Notes under the pieces: model-generated
Databases searched by the model: none
Seen by the model: the letters and a program-made list of their open reading frames with translations, nothing else
What the model was told of the DNA's origin: nothing
Translations under genes and position numbers: made by a program
Origin: Nomia melanderi
Lineage: Eukaryota; Arthropoda; Insecta; Hymenoptera; Halictidae
NCBI RefSeq assembly: GCF_051020985.1
Contig: NC_135010.1
Coordinates: 14,134,001 to 14,198,000 of the forward strand
Length of the DNA: 64,000 nucleotides
Direction: 5' to 3'
Part shown: in pieces, positions 12,751-26,552 of the stretch
How the letters are laid out: each line of letters opens with the position of its first letter
Position numbering within the stretch: position 1 is the first letter of the stretch

Positions 12751-15700
12751 GCTGAAACCCCGCGACACGCCGAACAAAGGGGAACCAATTATCGCTTCAT
12801 TAAAGAACGAAGACGCCCCTTTGTTTCCGGCTGCCGCGTTCGGCCCGGCAATTTCGATGGCGCTGTTGCGTGGGATTGGAATATTAATTGCGAGATTAAA
12901 GTAACCATTAGCGCGCGCGCCGGCACGCCGGTTTCATCGCGAGTGTTTTATTATCCGCGTATGCAGTTTTCTCATTATCGTCCCGGGCCCTCCTGAAACG
13001 GGAGACTTGAAAGGGTCCAATTAGAGCTGTCGTACAGTCGAACCGATGTTTCTCCGTCCGCTCGTAGCAATTAATCGCGAAGTTCGTTTGTCCGGTGGTC
13101 TAAGAAAGTCCCCTGCGATTTTTCGATAATTTCGAAATGAGAAATCCCGTGCAGGTGGTTTCGACGCGCCAGGCAGTTTCAGCGTTATTAACATTCTACA
13201 TCCCCGAGGTTAGATCGAGTTCGGAAAGTATAAAGCGGAAATTGAAAGTGCACTGTACAGAGAGTACGGGGAGCCTGTTCGTGGTTGACAGCTCCGGGCA
13301 CAACAAGGCCTCGCGCAGCGGCAAACAATCGACCGCCGGTGTACAAGCACTCGATTGCGGCCGTATACCCGGTCGAATTATCCGGCGAGCCGAAAAGCGT
13401 CGGTTAAGGAGTTTAGTCGCGAGACACTCGAGCCAGCATCCCCCTGCCTCCCCCTCGTTTCCACCACTCGTTTCCATTGTAAACGCAGCCCCGTCGCCAC
13501 TCCGGCCATAGTGTTTATTTAGCTTAACACTCGCTAATGCTTCCCCCCGGGGCATTTCACGAGCTGTTTACACTCCGGATAGTTAGAGGACAGGGGCAGG
13601 CGTTCGACAGGGGCGGCGGAAAGAAGGGGGAACGAGCCGAGGCCCCGTTAGTATCGCTCTCGCGTTCAAACGGTTCCGACACACTTCAATTGCCCGAATA
13701 CGCGGCCTCGCGATGGAAAAGTTTCGGGTGTCAAGAGTTCCCAGTGTATCCCCGCGTTTCCGTATCGATTCGCGTGACACTTTCGCCAACACGATTACAC
13801 GCCGTCTTCGTTTCACGATCATCCGTTCCGCGCCGCCGACAAGCGACAGCTGTTGCGTCCTGCGAGCAGACCGACGATCGGCTGTTTCTCCGAGACGGTG
13901 AGCAAAAGGTGATTAATCGTCGGTAGGAACGCGAATTAGAGGCGCGGGGAGAAGAGGCCGCGAGTAGAGATTAACTATCACGTTGCTCCATTACTTTTCA
14001 ATCTGCTCGTCGAAAAAGCAATTTTTAACCGGCCCGACGAGACCGCCGATTGGCAGTTTCGCGTACGAACCGCGGGCTGCGGATCGATTTTATATTACGA
14101 GGCTAAGCCGCTCGATTCACAGGCAGCGCGCGAGGTAGCGCGAGGCTTCTCTCGACGCGCGAACACGGAGACGCACGAGAAAGCGAGGTCAAACAAATAA
14201 TACGATCTAGAAGGAGGGAGCAGCGTCGCCTAATAATAGTTTCGGGTCCGCGCTACCGGTTGTAATCTACGGGAAACCGAAATAGAAAGGCCGAAAAAGA
14301 GAAGAGGGCGAGAGGAGGCGTCCGTGCACCGGGTAAAGTGCAACCGCGCAAACCGAGATAAAATTACGGCCAGCGTTCCGTCGAACGTTCCGCGCGGATC
14401 TCGGATCTCTCCTCGGCCGATTAAACGCGCGCGCGGTCCGAGCCGCCCCGCGGCCAGGTGCCTTCCCCTCGGGGGTTCGTCTTTTTTCGGATAGTCGAAA
14501 CGCCGTCGCGTTTGCACGAGCGGAGTTCCGCCTTTAATTGGGGAAAACGCAGCGGAGGAGGACGTCTACGGGTCGAGAGGCGTCTCTCGAGCGGCCGGCG
14601 CAGCTTTTGCATCCGAACGCGGCTAGCCCGGGGCTCGAAAACGGGGGTCACTAGCCCCTGGAACGCTACAATGGTGTCCGAGCGACGACGCGCCGCCGAC
14701 GCTCGGGACGCGAGCGTTGCCAGAAATTGCCGTGGACCGACGGTGTTTCCCGGCAGCTTTTAAACTCGAGCCGCCGCGGGAATCGATGCTCGCGCGAGTG
14801 CGAAGCTTAACGCGCGAGCTTCTCGCCGGATCCTCGGTTCTTGTAACAATAAATTACTCGGGGGCCGTGTCCACGCTCCGCTCTTGGCAAATACACCGAC
14901 CGGAAAGTTGTTTACACCGTCGACAAGTGTTTGTAGGCCGCGTTCCGCCGGTGGTTACGCGTCGATGAAATTCGATCGTCGAACCGACTGCTCGGTCCAT
15001 CGATTCCGGCAAGGTTACGGGAAACAGCAGTCCGCTCGCGAGCCCAGTGACTCTCCTTTCCGCGTCGCGACGTTCCATCGATACGTTCCTGTCCCGGATA
15101 ATACGTACGGACACGCGGCGGTCCCCGGTGGCTCGTATTTTCATCGCGATCGACGATCGGTTACAGGGAACTCCGACTTTCTTCGGGAAACTTTTACGAG
15201 CGGACTGCAGCGTCGTGCAATTGAAATTCCCCGCTGAAATTTGTAGTTTCGGAACGACGATCCCCGCTGAACGATCGCCTGCGTCGCGCGGACAGGCGAT
15301 TCCGTCGTCGCGTCCTTTCCACGGAGCCCAGCCTGATTACCCTACGGTTGGCTCGGCGACGGAAGAATACCGGGACAGATTCCGACGAAACGATAACGTC
15401 ATTGCGAAGGATAACCCGTTTTTCGCGTCATTTCTCCGGGGAGGATCTTATCGCGGGCCGCGCAGCTCGACGACGCCGTTATCATCCACTTTGCGGAATC
15501 CTTTTGCGCTGCGCGCCCGTGCTACAGCGCCGATGTTTATCGGCCACGCCGACGCCCAGTTTATCCTTTACCGAATCACTCTTCGCCCGGCAACCCCCCC
15601 TCTGTTAAATCTCCGCGTTGCTTTCGGCCGCGGGAGATCGTTGATCAGTCGCGCGGAACATTCCTGGAACTTTCGAATCTATTTTCGAAGCGTTACGCGC

Positions 15701-15878
15701 TCTTCCTCGGAAACTGAACTAGTTTAGGCGTTTTGTGAAAAGGGGGGAAAGAGCGACCTTCGTCCGACCGCCTACGTTGACGCTCCAGCGCGAATTTCCC
15801 TAGCGGAAAATGTAAGAGAAGAAGCCTGTTGTTTTACCGCGAGGCTCGAGACGTTTTTCCTCCACTCGAGGAGTCTTG

Positions 15879-15912
15879 ATATATATACTATATATACTGA
15901 ATATACACTATA
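15879..15912. repeat. TA-rich low-complexity patch
   Basis: Runs of TATATA interrupted by C and G form a 34-bp AT-rich patch in an otherwise GC-rich neighbourhood. It is best treated as low-complexity sequence. It has TATA-like words, but no clear initiator follows at the usual distance. Confidence 0.6.
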
Positions 15913-17338
15913 GCATTTAGTACTCATTCATCGGGTTTCTCCGATACAGGAAAGTTGACACAGACGAATCAACTCGCCCTCCCTTAACAGATCGAGCGGC
16001 GGCGGTACCATCGCGGGGACCCGAAAAGTTCGCAGTCCGCGCCGCCCTCGGCGTCGAGATACCTTCGTTCCGGCGCGTGACGAAAGCTCGTTGAATTATC
16101 GACGACGAAACCGAGAATAGTAGAGCGGACAAGGGGTCGGTCGGGCCAGGGCATAATGCACGTCGCGAGGTGTTCTCGATAAATTAGCCGGAACGAAGAG
16201 GAGCGGAGTCGCGTGCAAACGAGCGAAGTTCATTATGCGGGGAAAAGAATTCTCGGGTCGGAGGCCGGCGAAGGACGCGGCTGCGCTGCGCGGCGACGGC
16301 GGCTCGTGCCCTCGGCCCTCGCAAAGCTGGAATTCGCTTTCCTGCGCGGGTGACGTGTCTATCGGTGCGGGACGGCCGGTTAAATGCTTCGGAGCATTCT
16401 TTCGTCTGGCTTTTATTGCGCCATCGTAGCTTCCATCGCCGTCGATAACTTTCGCATCCTCCGTCTCGGAAGTGGGTCGAAAAATCGCCGGCAATCCCGA
16501 GGTCCAACCAGGCAGTCAAAGTTCACCGACCCCGCGCACCGGTGCTTTGCCCGGACATAAGAGTCTTCGTACCTTTTCAACGCGAATACTTAATCTTCCC
16601 CGGAATCGAAGTTTAATCGCTGGACCATTTAGAGACGAAAAGTCGCCGCGCGCGTTGCTCGATGAGCCGCGAAGCGTTGATCGACGGCGTCAATAATTGA
16701 GTCAGTTCTCCCCGCAACAAGTCAAACGGTTTTTGACACGAGTGCTCGTTCGGTAATTTCCCCGCGCCGAGGCGATTATTTATTGATCGACGCCCCCCGA
16801 CGAACGAGACGAAAAGGAAGCTTAACCAACAACCCTTCGACGGTTTTCGACGGGGCATTTGGAAGCTCCCGCGGCGACAGAACGATTCCGTTGAATTTTT
16901 AATTGGGTTCCGAGCGGGTAATGCGGCCCGCGCCGAAGATTGGATATCGCAGGACGATATTGCGGTGGACAAGGTGTGCGTTCCGGGGGTAGGGAAAAAA
17001 AATCACCGCTCTCCGGTGGCCACGCGGATCCCCGAAAAAGCCCGGTTAAACCGATTCCCGCGGCGGTCCCGCGGCACGCGCGCAACAGAGATACATTTTG
17101 CTGGTAAATAAAATATCGCGGCAGACTAAAAAGAATCCGGGGCAATTTATCGAACGTCGCGCTACAGTTATGTGCGCGACCCTCGATCCCCGCCGCCACC
17201 CTTCCGCCTTCCGGCCTCGCCGCGCGTCGTTCACCTTTTTCGTCTCGTTTTTCCCCGGCTCGACGTTGGTCGCCGCTCTCTCCTTTTTTCCTCTGCGCTC
17301 CACGCCTCTGCCGTCTCTCTCCAGCCGACCGTGCCGCC

Positions 17339-17341
<3 letters not shown>

Positions 17342-17371
<30 letters not shown>
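17342..17371. repeat. (TC)15 microsatellite with adjoining CG run
   Basis: A perfect 30-bp TC repeat is followed directly by a CGCGCGCGCG run (17371-17380). The CT run produces the Ser/Leu and Arg/Glu repeats in the overlapping open frames, which are therefore not protein evidence. Confidence 0.95.
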
Positions 17372-17380
<9 letters not shown>

Positions 17381-20300
17381 TACGGCCGGCGAGACCGCGC
17401 AGCGGCGACCGCTCGTAAATTGTCGGATGAAAAATTGCGGGCGAATTATTATAAAATTACGGGCCGGCTGGTATCGGGCTCGCAACGACGTCCGGATTAA
17501 GTCGCTAAGTAGATTTGCCGTTGTTAACGAGTATCGACAAACGGCGACGAAACGGAAATAGCCGGGCACGCTGTGTACCCGGCACCGACGGCCGTGAGCT
17601 CGCGTTCACGGACGCGTCGCGGGATAACGGGGCGAGACAGTTTAATCGATACCGAGACACCCCGTCTTCCAGATAATGAATCGCGACCGCTCTCGCGTCC
17701 TCCGTTTTTCCATTTCCACGGGGAAAACGCGCGGCGCTTATCCCTTCGGTGACGCTCGGTTTATTCGACGAATTAACGAATTTCATTCCGATCACGCCCT
17801 TCCGGTCCGCCGACGGGAACGTATCGGAGATTGCCCCTGGCCCAATTGAGTTTCCCTGTTTGCGAGGCGAATTTATAATTACCTTTACCGACGCGAGTCA
17901 GTAGCAATTAGTCGTTGTTATTTTCGTCTTCGCGATCGTTCGTCCGGTGACATTGACGTCTTCCGGGGAAGAATCGACGAGAGGCAGGAGAAAGATCGTC
18001 AAGCCCGAATAACGATAACTCAATCAGTTGCCGAGGAAGGCGTCCCGCCTCGACAAATTAACCATTTCGATTTTATGGAGCGTGGCGGAATAAAAGCCGA
18101 TATTACACGTATCGCTCGGCAGAAAAAGTTCGCTCGATGCGCCGCTCGTTCCAGAGGTTTATTGCTCGAAACGCAGCGCCATTACGTTCGGCTCGATATC
18201 GCCGCCGCCGCGTGCCGCGCCGCCTCGCCTCGCGTCGCGCCGCGACAAATCCAAAGAACGTGAAGCGACACGAGAGGGATCGCTCTCCTCCGTCTTTATA
18301 GCTCCTCGCCGGAAAGAGACAATTTAGATCAACCGGGATAGCTCTACGAATCGTCTCTCCGACTTTCCACCGTGCGGATTCACTTCGCTGGGGAAAGCGC
18401 GAGCGGAATCGAGCCTAGGGGAGAGGGTAATTCCCGAAAAACGCTCGACTTCGGTCATTTCGGCAGATTGCTCGTTCCTTTAGCGGGGACAGCGTCGTAG
18501 AGACGATTCGCGATTTTCATTAATAAAGGATAAATACTTTAAATCTCTCGGTCACTTGGAATCTTGTCAATTATCCCGAAAGCTAAACAAACGGAACGGT
18601 GCAAGAAAAAATGGGAACGCGATCGGGCGGAATAGAGCCGAAGAACGCACTAGGGCTAAACGTCGCGCAGAGACAGGACCCCGGCAGGTCGTGTCACGCT
18701 CGACAAAGGAAACCGCAATATTTGCGAGGCACCGCCGGAAACCGCAACGGCCGAGGTCCCCGGCACTCTCGATTCCCTTTGTTCCGTGTCTTCTAAACTC
18801 GGCGCGGCGACTTGCCGGTTTATTGGCGCGGTAAAACAAACGTCGATCCGTGAGAGTCGGCCTCCCCCCGGGGCGAATTGTTCCCTAAACGTTGGCCTGT
18901 CTCTGGCGGCCGCGGTTGATTAACGCGATAAAACGGGAGCCGGTCCGCCGCGTTTTAATTAACGCGCGATCCTAGACGTCTGGGGTCGGCCGGTGCCGTC
19001 GCGCGCCGGCCCGCCGAACGGGCCGAGCATTCCGGCGTATCGACGTTCCCCGCGGAACGAGCCGAAAGCCCATTAAAAGGAGGAGACGTCCTGCGGAAAC
19101 GGCCGAGACGAATGGCGGGCCGCTCCCCGAACTATGCTCATAACAGTAACCTCTGTCTGGCGCGCGAGCGCTAATCGATGGCTCGTGAAAGCGAAACGGG
19201 AGTAAGGATAAAGCCGGCAGCGGTCTCGTTAAATCGCGTGCTCGACGCACCGGTCCCGCCGTTAAATCGAAAAACACCCGCAAGAAACGACGCCTTCTTC
19301 TCCCCGGCGCAATCTCTCTTAGCGTCGGGCTGATCGGAGGAACCACGGTTACGACCGCGGTTTGTTGCCCGGAAAGGCTTCCACTTGTTCCGCGGCGAGA
19401 CCCGTACGACGCCCCCGCGAATTTCACGTTAAACGCGGGATTTCGCACCGGAAGCGTCCATCGAACGCGGTTACACCCTCACCGGTCGCGAGCGGTTGCG
19501 CCTGTGCGCGCGAGGAACTCGCCATCGGATACCTGTAATCTTCTTACGCCCTCTTGTTCCCTGCCTTTGGAATACCTGCAGCCATTATGCGAAATAGCTC
19601 TTGGAAGCGCAGTGGAAAAGTCGGAAATTAATCGGCCTCGAACTTGCGATCCCCCCACCCTCGCCTCGGAGGGAAGCCCTCGGTTCGAGTGTTCTCTGTG
19701 AACTTCGAGCAACACCATCCCCTCGCCGCCATCGTTATTATTGTTAATCGGCCGGGCGAAGATGTCGGAGTAATTTCTGACTGCAGTTCCTGAACTTCGC
19801 CGCCCTTTGAACGGGGACTTCTTTCGTCCTCGGACGAGGACCCGGAAATACTTCGCGCGGCTTTTCTCTGCAGTGGCCCGAATTCTACGCATTCCGAAAA
19901 TTCGATATCAACGGAGGATCGGTCGATTCCCGATCGTAGTAACACCGCGGCGTGTCCCTACGTGCCAGCGGAGGAGTGTAACGAACGGAGGAAGAAGTTC
20001 CCGGGGAAAAGTTCGCCGGATTTTACGGTTAGCGGGCAAGTTGCTGAATTACGGGGAACAAATCGGCCAACTTTTCTCCGGGCGCCGTTTAATTTTCCCG
20101 TTAACGATCGTACAGGACCGTTCGCGCGGGGATCCACGCGCCGCGAGCGATAGGGGATGGACGGCTATCTGCGAAAGTAAGTCAACGATCGCGCCCGAGT
20201 TTTGGAAAAGTTACAGATAACTGGGGGAGGGAATTACATCCGTCGCTACAACGGCCGCGATGTAACTCGGCCGAGAGGTTACAGCTTTATTCCGTATAAT

Positions 20301-20940
20301 TAAGCGCTCGCCCCGTTGTCAAGCAGTTTAACGTGCGATCGAAGCAAAAGAGAAGCTTAAGAGTCGCGCTCGAGGCGCGCGGCGCGTCGCGCTGATTATG
20401 CACGGACGCGGAAGGCAAATTTTCGCGCTTCAAAGGCAACGACGCTCGAGAAGACACAGCCGCTCGCTCCTTCTTCGGAGCGGGGGGGAACGACGCTATC
20501 CGAAGAATAAGGGCGATATGAAAGCCGGCGGCGAGGGCCAATTAATTCGATAAGGGCGGACGAGAAGCGGCCGAGTAATAAAGGGTCGCTTTCGTGCGAT
20601 TAGCCGCGATTAAATATTCCCCTAGATCGATGATCGTCCGCGCACAGCTGATCGCCGTTTCACTGGCGGCGTATACCATAACCAATTACAGGCCGGGTAA
20701 CCGGAAGCGTTCGCCGGCCGACAGTGCGAGGCCCGCCCCCGAAACGAAAACGATTAGCCGCCTCGAACAAAGGTGCAAACGGCCGGAGTCATCTGCGTCG
20801 ATGATGCTCGTTAATTGTTTTGCGAGGAGCCGGCGAGCCAGCGAGAAACTGCCACCGGAAGATTATGATTCCCCAGAACACGATCCACGGAAACACCCCG
20901 TATAATCGTTGCCGAGGTACATACGATCCGAGGCTCGGCA

Positions 20941-21380
20941 ACGTCGACCGGTACCGATTTCATGGAAGTTAAACTTTAATAGACCGGAAGTATTTCAGGT
21001 TGACTTATCGTGAAACGATACCGTGACGTAGATAACAAGCGGGCAGACTCACAGAAGTAGCGCAATGCTTGACGTGTTAATTGTGAATATTACTACGATA
21101 ACGGTGATAAAAATAATAAAATGGCATTTGCGGCCATGCGCGCAGCGCTGCTCTAAAGGGTTAATTTGGTTAAATGTTTACAAGTTTACAATCCCAGTTC
21201 TGGCGTGTCTCGGCGACCGATATATCCAGTCGACACGACACTTCTGCGAATCAGGCGGGTAAGTCGGGGCGCGGGGTTCAGTTGCACGGCGAGATGAGTC
21301 GAGTCGAGTTGAATCGAGGGTGCAGTAACGGTTCCGATGAAGCGTTACTCATAATAACACGGCGCAATCGATGACACCGA
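20941..21380. other. AT-rich island with possible element end
   Basis: AT-rich sequence that includes CTCTAAAGGGTTAA at about 21151-21165, resembling the right end of the TTAA element family. A TTAAACTTTAA word near 20968 could be a decayed left end, but the match is too poor to call an element. Nothing coding is seen. Confidence 0.3.
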
Positions 21381-22063
21381 TTTGAATATCGACGAGCGTG
21401 CTCGCGAACAAACGATGCGCGAATCCCTCTGCCGACGCGTCATTACGCTGTACCGGGAACGGAGCGCCAGAAGAATCGAGAGACAGAGGGAAACACGGAG
21501 GGGTTGGGACACGGGGGGAGAGGGAGCAACGTTTTCGGGTCGGGTTTGACGTCAAGCCGGACGTTGCGTGTACCGTCACGATTACACGGCATCGACGACC
21601 GGCGTTGTTTCGATATCGATGAATACGCAGGCTCCTCCGATTTACATCGAGCAGCGCGCCGCTGATAAAACGCGCGCGTTCGCCCCCTTTATCGAACAGA
21701 AACGGATCCCGCGGAATCGATTTGACCTATCTCCCCCGATTTCGCTCGTTAGAGTCACGCCGCTCGGGATCCCGAGGGCGAGCGGAACCGCCGGCAGAAA
21801 AATAAACGGCTTCTCCCTGGCAATAATCGTCAGGCAACCCCCGACCTTCGACCTTCAACCGACCCGGGGGATAGAACGGAGGTCAGCCGGCGAGGAATTG
21901 ACCCGGAGGGCGCGAGACAATCAATTACCGAGGGCGAGTCGCCGGTGCGAAGGCACGGAGGAGGATCGGTCGCACGGTTAACACGACGTTGCGCCTCGTC
22001 ACGAGCCGTCGGTGCACCGCGGGAACTATGAATCAAGCAACCAGCGTGGCCGTTCGCCGCAGC

Positions 22064-22083
22064 CCTCCTCCTCCTCCTCCTCC
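22064..22083. repeat. (CCT)n microsatellite
   Basis: About 6.7 uninterrupted CCT units. It is a simple trinucleotide repeat with no coding context. Confidence 0.9.
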
Positions 22084-24279
22084 GGCGATCCGCCACCCCG
22101 TTGCCGGCGGGGAACGGCCGCCGCCATCGCGTCAGTCCGAGGGCAACGTGGCAACGCGCTATTTGTTATTTTGCTCTTTCGGGGACGCGTCCATTAATCA
22201 ACCTTGCCGCTCTCTTTGCCGGCCGCTCAGCATGTTTCATCCCTAGTAGCGGCCCCGTGACACGCCGCCCGACAGACTTCGCCCTGTTCCCTTCTTTTTT
22301 TGCCCGCGCGGCCATCGTCTTTCCTCTCCCCGTCCCCTTCGACGCCGCGATCGATCTAGAACGAATACGCGAGAGACGCCGGGTATCTTCCTATGTCATT
22401 ATCCCCCGAGAGAACCGCATCTTTCGCGGTAACGACTACCCTTAGGAAATGGGCTCCCCTTTTCTCTCCCTCGGAAAAAGAGCAGCGCCGGGAGCATTGT
22501 TTCTTCTACGGCTCGAAATTGTCCATCATCGGAGGGTAGAACGAGGGAAAACCGCTCCGGCGGGCGAGACCGTCGAGAGGCGTGGCGGGAATTTTTCCAT
22601 TCTCGATCGCTCCACCGGCGCTCTCACCCGGCCGGCGGACTCCAACCCCCGGAACTATTAACGGTTCGCACCCCGGCGATCTCTTTTCCGAGTTTCCGCG
22701 ACAGTTACGGCGCAATTCCAGCATAAATTCGGGCGCCCGTAGATCTCTCGCCGGGGCGAGGGAGCGGAGGGCGGGGGGGGTCGGGTCTCCCGCGAGTGCC
22801 ATTTAAATTTGAATTTCGGCGTCAGTTCACCACGGCTAATCGTTAAACGACGTTTCGCTGACGGGGACCGCACGCGGCCTCGAGCAACATGGGAATACCG
22901 TGAATATCCGCCTTTCGGACCTCTCTCCGCCCCGTTCCACGCGTTCTTTTTCCCTCTCGCGCGTTTCCTACGGCCTCCGGTCCACTTGCCCGTCCCTTTC
23001 CGCCGTCGCCGGTCCTCTCCCTCCGCCCCGATTTTTCTCCGTCGACCGACTGCCTCTCGCCGGCCGTCCCTTTCCCGTCGCTCGGCGGACGCGCTGATGC
23101 GCGCACACGCGGCCGGCAACGAATGGAACGAACGCGCAGGATTCAGACGCGAAATCCTCTTCCGCCGAGCGAATTTCAGGCATCGCCGCTACTGCTCCGC
23201 CGTTTCCGACGCGCAAAAGCACTTTGGATCATGGGGTCGAATTAATATGCCCGCGACTTAATCCCACGACCGCCGGCCAGCGCGTCGCGGTTCCATTTTT
23301 TTAATAGCCTCCGCTCGGTGTATCGTTAGCGCGGGGAACAACCGACGCCCGCGAACCGAAAAATTGCGTATAATGTCGGACCGACCGGTCCCCGGCATCG
23401 ACGGGTCGACCCCGGCCGTATCTTGGATATCCGCGAATCGAATCCGCAGCCGGAAATGGCAATTAAAGTCCTCGCATGCCGGGCAGCTGTCGATTCGGCG
23501 TTGCCCGTTCGTACGTTGACTTATTCCACTGTGGCTCTCGCTTGATCTTAATCCCACCGGTGAATCGGGGACTTCTTAACCGAACGTTGAATTTATCCGC
23601 TCGTGCTCGTTCGGCCGGTTTCATATCGCACGGAAATAATTGGCACGAGCGCACGCGATGAAACGAGGAGAATGCGATCGGATAATAACAGAGCACGGTA
23701 ACAACGATACTCTTCACAAACGTGCAAAGCGAATCGCTCCGTTCAGACACGACGAAAAGAACAGCGAACGTTTTGCATCCACTTCCCGAGCGTTTGTATC
23801 GATAACCAGCAACGACGTGGCTCCATGCGTCGACTCGCGCCACTTGCACGGAATACCTCGCAGCCGACCGCGAACGGGAGCCAAAGGCGCGCCGTTGTTA
23901 AATACCCATTACCAGCCGCAATAAAACAAAAAGGGAGGGAAAAATTAGCAACTCGAGAACCGTTCCGCCGTTTCCTTTGGTCGTGACTTCTCGCCGGTCT
24001 ATAAACGCCCGGCCGATTTGCCTTTTAAAGTCGCGCCGCATCGATCCGCTGGCCGGAAGACCGCCGAACGGAAATGGTGAGGTCGCGTGCCACGGTTCGC
24101 GTAACGTTAACCGTCAAATCTCGACGTCCCGTCCGCCAGATACAAGGCGACGCGTCCCGCCGCGGGACGAGAGCAGACGTGGCAAGGCGAATCCGTAGCG
24201 GAGCGACGCTATTCAGGATCACCGCGGCAAACACGAAGCCCGGCGCCACGGCAGGGTCTCGGGTAACGCCGCCCAGCGC

Positions 24280-24280
<1 letters not shown>

Positions 24281-24316
<36 letters not shown>
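24281..24316. repeat. (GAC)12 microsatellite
   Basis: Twelve perfect GAC units. On the + strand one frame reads poly-Asp and on the - strand one frame reads poly-Ser. Neither frame is joined to a recognisable domain or to good splice sites, so I treat it as an intronic trinucleotide repeat. Confidence 0.95.
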
Positions 24317-25140
24317 ATTGATGGAAACGTATTAAATGCCCGAGGCGTTTCTCGCTGCGAGTCGTCGTGGAACGTCCCGGATAATTCGAGCGTCGCGTTT
24401 CGGGTTCCAGTCCCGAGGGAACGGTGTAATTACGGGCAGCACGCTAGTCAAAACGTTCGCTCCGACGTGCGAGCGGGCGGGCGGGCGAGCCGGCGTTCTC
24501 GTGAAAAATTGCGAGACGCCGCAAAAGGAACGCGAAGACATCGGGCGCCCGTTGTTCCGGCAATTTCGGGCAGCGCGGGCAGACCAGAAATTGGAAACGC
24601 ACGGTCACGAACCTCGTAATCGACTTCGGCCGAGATTCCATGCCCCGGAAACCTTTTACGCTCGTCGGATAATTAAAACGCTTTCAAGCGTTCAGTTCCA
24701 TTCCCATTCGCATTCGCCGCGAGCTACCGGCGGCGGGCCGGCGACCTGGCCGAGCAGATTGATCGAGACCGATCTCCCCGTCTCGGTCCCGTTCTTTCCA
24801 TCTCGACGCGGTAACCGATCTCCGCGTTTCCACCGGGCACGGCCGGCTTAATGTACGCGCATCCGTGGAATGGTTATTGTTTCCGGAGAAGGGATCGGCC
24901 AGGGGAAAAAGGCAAATACTTGTCGAGCGGCGCGAGCGGAGTGCGCCACTCGGCTCGAGTGAACGGGAATGTTTACCCGGGTCTAGTATTTCACAAAACA
25001 CGCGTGCCTTTCGGCTTCTGTTTCAGAGAGCTGGAGGATAGCGGACGGTAACCCCGGCAAGCGCCGGCGGTTAACGTCGCGCGGCCTTCTGCTCCTCCTC
25101 CGCCGCGGCGGAACGCGTTCCGTTCAAGTTTCTACGGAAA

Positions 25141-26540
25141 TAGCCTTTAGGCCAGGACTACACGACCGGTTTACGCGGCGCGTTTTCTTCGCGTTCAAGT
25201 AAGAACCGTGTAACTAGCGTTGCGCTGATTCAAATGCATCGCTACTTCCAATAAGATTATCATTCTTGATCATCGCGTCAGAAAACCTTATTTTCCACGT
25301 TTCCCTGAAAAAACGGCCAGCTCGATACCAGCTGAATTACCGGTGCCGTCACTCCGCATATTATTCGAATTGTCTCGCAGCTGCATTACATAATTAAAAC
25401 GATTCAATCAATTTAACTGCCAATTACTCCAATCGTGAGTTTAATTGAACCGCATCGCAATTTATTTTCAATACATTTAATATACAGTGTAATTGAAACG
25501 CAACGCGATAGAATTACTTTGTAGCTGCGACTCGCGAAACAATTCGCTCGCAACCCGATGCGAATCGTTACGGAAGCGATCGAGAGCGTGTCGCGGCGCG
25601 TTCTCGCAGTGGAACGCGTAAACGTAGCGCGTAAAACGTTCCCGTGTTTCAAGACCTCGAACGAGATCGACGAAACGCGATCTCGGTCGTAACGTAATCG
25701 GTCCGTAACGTCCGCGGGGGCGAAGGCGTCCGATTTCTCGCGAGGAGACACGGCAGCGAGCTTCGCAAAGGGGAGCGTCGCGTTTCAGGTATTCTTCAAT
25801 TTACCTCCGGCGCTTCGCGAGAACGCCCGAGGGGTCAGGGAAAGGGTCCGGAGCACTTTCCTTGGCCGTTTGTCCATTTCCGCGCCGTCGTCCCGTTGTA
25901 ACGCGAGCCCGTGAAAAATAGATTCGTTAGTGTAGCGTCGCTGAACGACGGGTATCCGTACCCTCATGGAGTCGTTTCCTTTGACGGGCAGCGCGGCGGC
26001 AGGACTCGCGGAAACTTTATTAAAACTCCGCCGGGATTTCGCCCGGAAGTTTCCCCGAAACTTCGGAACACGTACTTTGGTACGCGGGGTGAGGGGGGAG
26101 GGGAGGAGAAAGTTCGAAAGTGGCCGCTTTAAAAATTCTCTTTCGCCGGAGTAGGTTCGGACGCCGTGAAATTCATTGCGCCCCGGCGTTTCCCGCGAAA
26201 GAAGCCACACCGTTGCCTACCAACTTTCCTCGTAATCGCGTCCCGCCGCGCGGCCGTTATGCCGCCACGCTCTTTCAGCGGCCGTGACGAATAGTTTAGT
26301 GTCCACGATGATTCTTTTCGCGCGACAAAATACCGGAAGTTGCCTCGATAATATTCACCGACAACGGTAATGTTCTCGCGAGGACGAACGCGAGCTGGGA
26401 AACGACGGAGAGAAGTCGAAACGCTCGACGCTGGATTTACTTAACGTGAATTCGATATCGAATGCGTTGAACTTTAATTCGTGAGAATTTGAGTCGACGC
26501 TGATTGGTGCAACTATGCGAATACACATAATTCTGTTCTT
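25141..26540. other. Mixed AT-rich and CpG-rich intron sequence
   Basis: 25141-25560 is AT-richer than its surroundings, with no terminal repeats that I can pair. From 25561 to about 26330 the CpG-rich background returns. From 26330 on the sequence becomes AT-rich toward the Ig exon. It includes a perfect 14-bp palindrome, ATTCGATATCGAAT (about 26449-26462). The words CGACGCTGGATTTAC and GAACGCTAGATTTAC (around 26429 and 26587) form a short direct repeat. No gene is seen. Confidence 0.5.
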
Positions 26541-26552
26541 GAAACTCGGTAA

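Larger units (their letters stand above)
11161..20940. other. CpG-rich intron sequence, no gene
   Basis: A long stretch of background sequence with no supported exon, RNA gene or mobile element. Open frames such as 15047-15727 (+) are compositional. Local features are a CT microsatellite at 17342-17371, a TA-rich patch at 15879-15912, and a short run of the CGACG pentamer at about 12724-12750. The Arg/Ser-rich translations on both strands show no domain. Confidence 0.6.
21381..25140. other. CpG-rich intron sequence, no gene
   Basis: Background sequence with no supported exon. It contains a CCT microsatellite (22064-22083), a GAC microsatellite (24281-24316) and a strongly pyrimidine-rich zone around 22910-23060. 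The poly-Asp and poly-Ser stretches in the open frames over 24281-24316 are products of the trinucleotide repeat. Confidence 0.6.

Noticed and set aside
20966..21166. Possible TTAA element
   Set aside because: Only the right-end word AAAGGGTTAA is convincing. The left end does not pair well enough.
24074..24619. Frame with a poly-Asp run
   Set aside because: The run is a perfect GAC microsatellite, with no adjoining domain and no transcript-like signals.
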